Origin: Enchytraeus crypticus
Lineage: Eukaryota; Annelida; Clitellata; Enchytraeida; Enchytraeidae
Direction of reading: 5' to 3'
Length of the DNA stretch: 64,000 bases
Assembly (NCBI GenBank): GCA_905160935.1
Contig: CAJHZI010000556.1
Span: 596,001 to 660,000, forward strand
Below the pieces are notes generated by a model. That model ran no database searches and was not told the origin of the DNA. It worked only from the letters and a program-made list of their open reading frames with translations. Positions 56,000-64,000 of the stretch are shown here, in pieces. Both the position numbers and the translations under genes were made by a program. Position 1 is the stretch's first letter. Each line of letters starts with the position of its first letter.

Positions 56000-56990
56000 A
56001 TCGAGCCCATGAATATAGGTCACTTAAAATTACATGACGTGACCTAACGCACTACACAATGAGCTATATGCACATTTAACACATCAGTTTTTACCTTTCT
56101 TACATTTTCTAATTTTAGGGATCTAATTTTATTATCAGAATTTAAAATGAATTATTAAAAATAACCTAGGCCTATACTCACACTGGCTAATTTTAATCAA
56201 ATTCTAAGTATATTCATGGTACTCTACACTATCGCATCTATACTTGTATTTAATTAGTCTTCATAAAATAAGAAATTGAACAGTTGAAACAGTACTGAAT
56301 GTGAGATGAAATTAGTTTTGCCTATATTCGCCTATATAGGTCAACTGAAATTTGTAAGCTTATAAATCTCGTTATGAAAAATTCAAGCATAAAAAGCTCT
56401 TTAGTCAACATATAATGTATTAGTATAGAAATTGACAAACAATATTAATTAGCACCATGATCATTGACGTCTGATATTTTTAGTTCTACGAAAGTAATTA
56501 CACATCTGTTCTCGAAAAAATCTTTTTTTTAGAATTTTAGATAAAGAACTCAAGGAAAAGATAGTCGTGAAACTGATTAAATTTAATATTTAATAAAACA
56601 ATTGTCAAATATAAGTCTAATTTTGATTAAGTATTTATAGAGCCACCCTCAATACTATCCATAGAAAGTGAAAAAGTAAATCAAACACAACATGTAAAAG
56701 TAATTTTACAAAACCCAGTATAACTCCTATGCTAACCTCTAACCCATAAACCATAACCAACGATACATGACAACGTCAAATGCTCTTTAATATCATATAA
56801 AATTTTCAGATAATATGTTTAATAGGTTTGAAACCTGTCTAGCTTAAAATCTCCATTCATTGACTTCCTAGATAAGTATGAAGATATTTAATATGTACGT
56901 TCCCGGTCTTTATATTTATAAGTTTGTACATAATAGATAGTGATGAATATTCTACACTATTCATGTACTATATATTGGCCTATTCAGATG
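56000..56990. other. Intergenic, no gene recognised
   Basis: AT-rich unique DNA with no ORF or known repeat family. Confidence 0.45.
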
Positions 56991-57005
56991 CGTATGTATA
57001 TACAG

Positions 57006-57025
57006 GCATATATATATATATATAG

Positions 57026-57061
<36 letters not shown>

Positions 57062-57066
57062 TGTAC

Positions 57067-57120
<54 letters not shown>
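57006..57120. repeat. Compound (TA)n microsatellite
   Basis: TA runs broken by AGGCC at 57024 and by TTCATGTACAG near 57060. Confidence 0.9.
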
Positions 57121-57599
57121 TGTATACGTGCGCGTGTATTGCACAGTGAATACACGTATGTATACAGTGTGTATCATTATAGAGCATGCACTGGAAGGAC
57201 TCATTAAGAATAAAGCATGACAGATACATGTTGATAATTACGTTTCGCTGTCTACTAGTGATTTAATTAGAGATTAATTATAATTCCTTCACTCAACGTA
57301 CGAGTACGCCATCTGTAGAGGTGGTGTCGAGTGGTTCTACACTACTAATTAAGACTTATTACATGTCGAACAATGTACTTATTTTTATCTATTTCTATCA
57401 ATCGCTTGCCTCATTAATTTAAAGCGAGCAGAAATCTACTGAATCCTACTGATTAGAATAGGGCCTACAGGTGCAGTCGAAGTACAGCCAGCATCAGATA
57501 TGCACAACGTACATTACATGGTAATTTGATTGTTAAAGTTGTTTTCAGTGCTAAATTGATTCTGCCTGCTATTAAATTAAATTAACCATGCACGCATTA

Positions 57600-57845
57600 T
57601 AGTGAAATGATTAACTATGTTGATATCTATCAGTTTTGATACCTCATGTTTAAACCGTCAGGCAATTTAGACCATTTCCGTTCCAATGAATTTACCAGTC
57701 CAGTGAATATCTGAGATTTTACGCTCAGATCAGCGCAACTGGAATTCGAAATCACAAAGGTTTAATTCACCGCAGGATCTGTCATTCAAAACTTCACGAC
57801 GGTACCCCAACGCTAGTAAGATGTTCTAAGCCATAATGAAAAAAT
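57600..57845 (-). repeat. tRNA-derived SINE-3
   Basis: The plus strand reads AGTGAAATGATTAACTATGT, TGATATCTATCAGTTTTGAT, AAACCGTCAGGCAATTTAGA, CCAGTCCAGTGAATATCTGA and TACCCCAACGCTAGTAAGAT (reverse A box). This is a long copy keeping the 3' end. Confidence 0.8.
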
Positions 57846-58139
57846 GTGAGAATTATAATAAACAGATTTTCACACTTCAGTCATTATTGAGGTTTATGGT
57901 TTGGATTTGGCTCAAACTCCTCCACATATGGTTAAAATAACAAGCCCTACAGTGAAGTATCTGTATCATGAAAATAATCGTCATGTTCATTTATTATAGT
58001 TAATGATGACATCGAGTGTGTCCAATGCCATACACTGTTAAAAACGACGCAAGTTTCGTCGTTGAAAAAATATGGGGAAGTGGACTGTGGAAAAGTGTAC
58101 GGAGATAGGGGGGCAAGTAAAAAATCAGCGCAAGGTGAA

Positions 58140-58360
58140 TTAGGCGGGGGAGCATTGGGGAGCATGAGGGGAGTATGGGGGGAGCATGGGGGGAGCATGA
58201 GGGGAGCATGGGGGAGCATGGGGGAGCATGGGGGAGCAGGGGCGCATGAGGGAGAGCATGAGGGGCATGGGAGCAGGGGGAGAATGGGGGAGCATGGGAG
58301 AGCATGGGAGGAGAATGGGGGAGCATGGGGAGCAAGGGTAGGATTGGGAGAGCATGGATG
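58140..58360. repeat. GGGGGAGCAT minisatellite
   Basis: Irregular 10-12-bp units of GGGGGAGCATG on the plus strand, purine-rich on one strand only. It produces overlapping meaningless ORFs on both strands. Confidence 0.92.
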
Positions 58361-58431
58361 CTCCAGGGGGGGTGGACGACCCTGGATGACAGTGGGTTAG
58401 AAAATGTTGAATGATTTCTTATAGAATATAC

Positions 58432-58435
<4 letters not shown>

Positions 58436-58507
<72 letters not shown>

Positions 58508-58509
58508 TG

Positions 58510-58560
<51 letters not shown>
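58436..58560. repeat. (TA)n microsatellite
   Basis: Two long TA runs separated by CTGTATATG. Confidence 0.9.
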
Positions 58561-58564
58561 GAAC

Positions 58565-59780
58565 AAATCAGATTGATTAATTTTTTACTGTTCGATATTT
58601 ATGAGATGCACAAAATATAAATGCAACTTTACTTACTTGTCAGTAATCGTCTAGTAGATTTCAATAGAAGATGCGCAGTCCTAATGTGTCCTCTTCTTTC
58701 TGCCAGACTTTAGCTCTGATTCCCTGACTTTCTTATTCTCCTTCTTTATAACTTTATAATTTATAATGTTTTGCTTAAACTAGATGCAAATATTTGAAGT
58801 CAATCATCTAGTCATCTGTATGACATAATAGGAGATTAAGATTTAATAGTTAACGGTATAGAAAAATTATAATAAAATGTTATATTTTGTTATATAGCAA
58901 AAAATTTACATATTAAATGCAATAATTTCATTACTTGAATAGATTGGCTTGTATAAAACGGAAAGACTGTACTAGCCTATTTAGTTTAAGACTAAAGCCT
59001 CTGAAGGCTCTGAACAACCTCAGATTAAAATAAACCGCTTAAAATTTTAAAAATCTTAAGCCAAGAGAGAGCTAAATTTATTAGCATCTATGCGCAAGTA
59101 TTATAAGACCTAATTCTATGCAATGAAGCTATTATTTTATATAACTTTGTACAATAGGCCTATGCTTTAATTTAAAGCGTCTTGTGGAGATATGAGATAA
59201 TCCGTACACTAAAAGGTTTCTGTGTAAGAGTGACCGAAGTTATATAGGCGCTAGTATATTATATGAAATGTTTTCAGCTGTGGGAACAACAGCTTGGCAC
59301 CACTGCTGTAACAACTCTGTGGCACATCGCTCTCTAAGTCATTAAATATCGACCATCTCAAACTCATATACTCAATTTAGTTAAACTTCTAAATTTAATT
59401 TAAATAAATTATATAGCATAAGTAGAGCATGGGGGAGCTAGAAGGTTATGATAGCGAAGGCCTAGGGCAATTCAAGGAATTTAAGATTGCTCTTTAGAGG
59501 TTAAGAGTGAAAGTTAAATTGGCATGAAATTCGTTTGTATGGTTATTTTTGCGCGCTGTAATAGATATTTCTGTTCTATATTTATTTATTTTTACATTTG
59601 TATATTTACTGTCGTCAAACAGTATCATCCATATTTAGTGAAGACATTCCAATGTGCTTTTTTGTAGTTGGACTTGGTATGAAGAGAAAACAGAGTCAGC
59701 AGAGTCGGTTATAAACAACTTGTAGAAGAGGAACTCACCTTTTGATCTCTGATGAAAGCGCTCACTAGACCACTTTAACA
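58565..59780. other. Intergenic, no gene recognised
   Basis: AT-rich unique DNA, no ORF of interest. Confidence 0.45.
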
Positions 59781-59784
59781 ATTC

Positions 59785-59940
59785 AATTCCTTGAGGTGAA
59801 TTGAGTGCTCGTGGGTTCGAATCCCAGCCGCGCGGATCTAAGAATAAAATCTAGAATATTCACTGGACTGGTTATACGGACAAAAATACCTATCGGTTAA
59901 ACAAAAATAGACAAAATACCTATCGGTTAAACAATACATG
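59785..59940 (+). repeat. tRNA-derived SINE-3, truncated
   Basis: GTGGGTTCGAATCCCAGCCG (B box), ATATTCACTGGACTGGTTAT, then a duplicated AATACCTATCGGTTAAACAA. The A-box part is lost. Confidence 0.75.
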
Positions 59941-60069
59941 TCAGGTTTACTTTACCACAAAACACCGTCTCCACCTGCCGAGTAATTCATTTGTAATTTT
60001 TTTTAAACTTCAGAATAATTTTGAATGTTAATGACCTACCCTTAGAGATGGGAATTTTATGAATTTCCA

Positions 60070-60240
60070 GAGTTTGGGTTCGGTTCGGTTCGTTGAAAAT
60101 GAAAGTTCGGTTCGGGTTCGGTTAGCAGTTGACAATTTGAGAGTTCAGTTCGGTTCGGTTCGTTGAAAATGAAAGTTCGGTTCGGTTCGGGTTCGGTTCT
60201 AACAAGGGTTCGGGTTCTGTTCGGGTTCGGCTTGCTTTTC
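60070..60240. repeat. GGTTCGG array, left subterminal
   Basis: Interspersed GGTTCGG and GGGTTCGG units, with a duplicated sentence CGTTGAAAATGAAAGTTCGG at 60091 and 60161. Confidence 0.9.
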
Positions 60241-61344
60241 AACTTGCAAGAGTTCGATTCGAGTTCGAAATGGTTTGGTGTGGATAATGTTGCAATTGTT
60301 AAACTTTATTTATAATAGTCATGGTTACGACAAACATGTTTAAAATGGTTTATGGTAAATATGCTTAAAAATTCATTAAGTCATAATAGCTGCCACATTT
60401 TTTCACCTGGGTAAAAATATGAGAATGAAAAAAGGAGCGAAGTGGTATTTATTCCTGTACATTTCTTAAAATATTATAAGTTGTCCAACAAATTTTCATA
60501 ATATAGATATTTAGCTTTATTATTGTATCTGAAATATTCTCCTTGATTTCGACCAGCAAATAGAATGCTTCATCAATTTAAAAATAAATTTTGTCACTAA
60601 GCCTCTATATTAGATACGTTTATAATTAAGTGGAAATGTGTTGGCTAAAATTTAATCCAATATTTCAGAGACAAAGTGCAATTTAGTAACATAAAAATGT
60701 CAAATGAAGATGATTTGGTAAACACCTTTACTTCCTTAGAAAAATGATCATAATGTATACCGTTTGCTATCAACTGACCAGTAATAAGCTTCATAATTTA
60801 CCTTAGGGTTTCAAATTTGAAACTCTCAGATCAATTATGAAGTTACGAAAATAGTTATGAAATTATTGCATTGCTATGGTGCAAAGTTATTTACTCCAGA
60901 TAGTCTTAACACATATAGAATGCCGTATATAATTAGGTCTATTTGTAAATCTGGCTGCAAAAATATTAAGATGGCACACTAAAATTATAAATAATTCATA
61001 ATTTGAATTTAGCAAGAACAAATCCACCTAGATTGAGTCAAGCATTTTCAGATTTTTATGGAATACTCTCATCACTTTTGGCTCTTTGATGTTAATATTC
61101 ATTCCATATTTCAATGCAGTATCATTCAGACTACCCATTATCTTCTGTAGACCCGTCTCGCTTCCCGCTATCATTCCTATGAACCGCTACCATTTAAAAA
61201 TTTGTGTCGGAACCAGCCTTACCTGAATATATGCTGTTAGATACTGTAAGACATCTAAATGCAGAAACTAATATATATTTGTATTGTTCTTACTATCTTT
61301 ATTTAATGTCAGGCTGGTGAAGAAGAAAGGAACTACAAGAGTTT

Positions 61345-61540
61345 GGTTCAGTTCTGTTTGGACGAATTCTGGGTTCGGGTTCGGCTCGGGTTCGGCCAGA
61401 GTGTGGGTTCGGGTTCGGTTCGTTTCGGCCAGAGTCTGGGTTCGGGTTCGGTTCGGGTTCGGTCAGAGTCTGGGTTCGAGTTCGGTTCGGTTCGGTCAAA
61501 ATTCTAGATTTCATGGTTCGGTTCTGTTCGGGGTCGGTTC
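61345..61540. repeat. GGTTCGG array, right subterminal
   Basis: GGGTTCGGGTTCGG units interrupted by CCAGAGTCTGGGTTCG sentences of about 30-40 bp, in the same orientation as the left array. Confidence 0.9.
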
Positions 61541-62039
61541 GATTCCCATCTCTACCTACCCTCCAGCTATATTCAGCGCTAGACATTTTTAAACCGGACA
61601 CAATCTGGGCTCAAGCTTTAGCTGCAGAAGTACAATTTTCACTTTGTATCATTCAAAGGTTATCTTTAATTATATAGATGTCTTTCACCTTACGGTATAA
61701 ATATACAATGTCGTAAATCGATTTTAAAATGATGTTAAATAGGCCTACTCTCCTGACTTGTAGGCTAAATCGTGAATTCTTACTAAGTTTGCCTGTATTC
61801 GATGCCTTCAAAGAATAATCAAATTGATTTAACGTCCGGAGCGAGAGAGAGAGGGAGAGAGAGAAAAAAAAGAGAACTATGTTTATTTAAAAAAAAACAT
61901 TCAAATATGCAATAACGCACACTATACTCTCAAAGAGGTTACAAAAATCTATCTAGTTGACCACCCATCAGCTGTAACGGCTCATAGGGAGTGGTAAATC
62001 ATGAAGCGCCAGCCTAAACTACTGTCTATCAGCCGCATA

Positions 62040-62165
62040 GCTTGGCTGAGATTAAAAATCTTTATCTTTTTTTATCTCGGCCAAGATTTATCTATATCTG
62101 AGATAAAAGATAGTAATCCTAGCTGGAGCCAGGATTACTATCCTGGCTCCAGCTAGGATAGTAAT
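62040..62165. other. Nested inverted repeats with a perfect 20-bp palindrome
   Basis: ATCCTAGCTGGAGCCAGGAT at 62116-62135, loop TACT, and its exact reverse complement at 62140-62159. Just upstream TTGGCTGAGAT (about 62042) pairs with ATCTCGGCCAA (about 62076) with one mismatch. Confidence 0.9.
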
Positions 62166-62169
62166 GCAT

Positions 62170-62290
62170 CATTGATTTATTCCAGGTTCCATTGATCCTG
62201 GGTTCGATTCCAGGGTTAGATCATGCGTCCCTGCTCACGACCAGCCCTCGTCAACAAAACCGACGTCAAATTAAACCTAGAAATCTCTTC
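62170..62290 (+). repeat. tRNA-derived SINE, T arm intact
   Basis: CCTGGGTTCGATTCCAGGG forms a perfect T-stem with B box. The tail CAACAAAACCGACGTCAAAT then TAAACC resembles the SINE-1 tail. The 5' half of the tRNA part is missing or replaced by the palindrome. Confidence 0.6.
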
Positions 62291-62914
62291 AAAACAAGAC
62301 CAAACCTACTTTTACATTGAAAATGTACTTCAGAGTGCATCAATTCACGTAATATTGAGTATGCTAATCTATGGACAATTTTTTTCCAATGACGGAACGA
62401 TTTTAGTAGATTTATTATTGATAGTTGCATAGTAAACCCATCCATTAATCAATTGCTCATTAACCGTTTGATGGGTCATTCCTCAGAAAGTACATGTGAC
62501 AATTTTCTTATCTCTCTATTTTAGAAACATGCAGTATCTTCTTAACCTTCGTCACAATTACCAAGTAGAATAATTGTATTGTTATTAGTGTTCATTGTAA
62601 AAGTATCATTAGAATAGATTCAGTGTATTGTCATTAGATCACCCGGTGAAGTCATTAAACTAATGGAATGTTAACTGATTGTGTGCATTCTTTGGTAGAA
62701 ATTTGTGCGAAAAATTAGCATGATAGCAAACTATATTATCTGTCTGACAAAATAAAACCTCCAGATTAGCCTGAATAATTCCTTGACGTCTCCAATTATC
62801 ATAAAATATAGGCCTTTGGGCTGAACTGAATTACATGTAAATGGATTATTTGATTTGATGTAATTAGCTACCTCAGCTATTAATAGTTATTAACAGTTAT
62901 ATTCTTTATAAATT

Positions 62915-63185
62915 AATTAGCTACCAGTATTGTGTCCGTGTTGCGGAAGAATAGACCAACCGTTGACTGCACTTGTCTTAAATGGCGACAAAACACTTAG
63001 CTTATATCCAAAACAATGACAGAAATGACATTCGTTTGGTGAGCGCCTAGGCTCCATATATTGCTACGAAATTTCTAAAATGAATTAAATAAGGTTTATG
63101 CGTATCCCGAACTTAGTTAAACTTGGATTCAAGAGAAGATGATGATGATGATAATGGTGATGATGATGATAATGATGATTACGAT
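62915..63185 (+). repeat. SINE-2, near full length, with GAT tail
   Basis: TATTGTGTCCGTGTTGCGGA, GACCAACCGTTGACTGCAC, GACATTCGTTTGGTGAGCGC, CTAGGCTCC, CGTATCCCGAACTTAGTTAA, then GATGATGATGAT. Confidence 0.8.
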
Positions 63186-63189
63186 TATG

Positions 63190-64000
63190 AAGAATTACAT
63201 ATAATTACCGCATTTAATTAGTTGGTAGCCGCAGCTATTAAGAGGTATTAATAATTATATTCTTGAAAATTTAATTAGTTATAGTAGCTGTTAATAGATA
63301 TATTATATTGTAAGTTATAGCAGTAATTAATGGTTCATAAATATACTATTTAAGATTTAAATAGTTACAACAGTAATTAAGAGTGGTAATACTTAAGCTT
63401 TTCAAATATTTTAAACTTGTTTAATTGCTTCATTAACAAGCCAAACAACATTGTTTGCATACTTGATAAAAACTACATATAAAAAGGAACTATATTATCT
63501 GGAAATTACATTTTGTTAAGGTGCATTACAGTGTTCAACTAAGAGTTATTGATCTGGAGCAATGTAAATCAATCAATCAAAATTTGTTTTCAACAATCAG
63601 TTAATCAGTTTCAAGCTCAACCATAACAACGTCACAAATTCACAATTATCCATTTATCCCATTAATGAACTTATTACGTTAGTGCAAAAGCTTCCAGATT
63701 TTCAGCATTCAAATAACACATTCATTCCGCCTTGCAAAATGCATCTCTTCTAGAGTGACATTTTCATTTTCTGAATAACATAATTAATGACGTCATAAGA
63801 ACAATTTGTATTTTTCCCTAGAACCATTATATAGTTTTAGCCACAAGACAGGATTATATTCAATAGGAGAAAGTTGATGATGGTGACGATTATGAAGAAT
63901 TACATGTAATTACCTATTATAATATTTTATTAATTACCTAGATCGAAAGCGAGCTAGACTCCCTATGAAGAGAGAATATCGAAGTTGAACGTGCGATGAC
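63190..64000. other. Right end, no gene recognised
   Basis: AT-rich DNA with TAATTAG-type simple sequence. Two near-identical sentences (GATTATGAAGAATTACAT) at about 63183 and 63889 suggest a diverged duplication. Confidence 0.4.

Larger units (their letters stand above)
60043..61554. mobile_element. hAT-like non-autonomous DNA transposon (about 1.5 kb)
   Basis: Ends are a perfect 13-bp inverted repeat, TAGAGATGGGAAT at 60043-60055 and ATTCCCATCTCTA at 61542-61554. It is flanked by an exact 8-bp direct repeat CCTACCCT (60035-60042 and 61555-61562). An 8-bp target duplication with a TAGAGATGGG-type end is characteristic of the hAT superfamily. Subterminal zones at 60070-60240 and 61345-61540 are (GGTTCGG)-type arrays in the same orientation. 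The roughly 1.1-kb centre is AT-rich and codes for no transposase, so movement would depend on one supplied elsewhere. Confidence 0.85.

Noticed and set aside
57947-58400. ORFs of 71-112 codons rich in Pro/His/Ser or Gly/Glu
   Set aside because: They come from the GGGGGAGCATG minisatellite.
60070-61540. Interstitial telomere
   Set aside because: The unit is GGTTCGG-like, not TTAGGG, and it lies inside a transposon with defined ends.
7945-62290. Functional tRNA genes at SINE heads
   Set aside because: B boxes are good but acceptor and anticodon arms do not pair; the same text recurs with retrotransposon tails.

Overview
This is AT-rich nuclear DNA of a metazoan, most likely a marine invertebrate; lophotrochozoan or deuterostome cannot be told apart here. 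Genes are split by GT-AG introns. Intergenic and intronic space is filled by tRNA-derived SINEs, non-LTR retrotransposon (LINE) tails, microsatellites and minisatellites. No operons, bacterial signals or CRISPR arrays are present.

Layout: (1) 0.87-6.2 kb, minus strand: the first seven coding exons of SMC3 (cohesin ATPase); the gene runs off the left edge. (2) 6.5-13.05 kb: two long arms in inverted orientation, each with a TATA box, a near-identical block ending in a TTCG-loop hairpin, and an outer GC-rich tandem array. The plan resembles a Foldback transposon and I could not assign it to a known family. (3) 13.8-16.6 kb, minus: a two-exon gene for an 84-residue protein with two EF-hands; its intron holds a decayed CR1/L2-type LINE. 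(4) 19.9-26.8 kb, minus: eight exons of a class I Rab11-FIP (C2 domain to Rab11-binding helix), first exon not found. (5) 34.5-41.1 kb, plus: complete seven-exon SLC51A (organic solute transporter alpha), 351 residues. (6) 41.4-50.5 kb, minus: complete four-exon LIM-only gene (LMO1/LMO3/Beadex type), 274 residues, convergent with SLC51A and 292 bp from it stop to stop. (7) 50.5-64 kb: no gene recognised; an RTE-like LINE, several SINEs and a 1.5-kb non-autonomous hAT-like element with 13-bp inverted ends and an exact 8-bp target duplication.

The genes do not form a pathway: cohesin, recycling-endosome traffic, steroid/bile-salt export and transcriptional co-regulation are simply neighbours. 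Exons were joined by hand from splice-site phase and homology; every junction listed keeps the reading frame. The strongest non-genic observations are the promoter-bearing inverted arms, a SINE family whose 3' half is the end of the RTE-like LINE reading frame, a tRNA/5S-rRNA chimera, LINE tails lying directly before two SLC51A acceptors, and the hAT-like element carrying GGTTCGG arrays.
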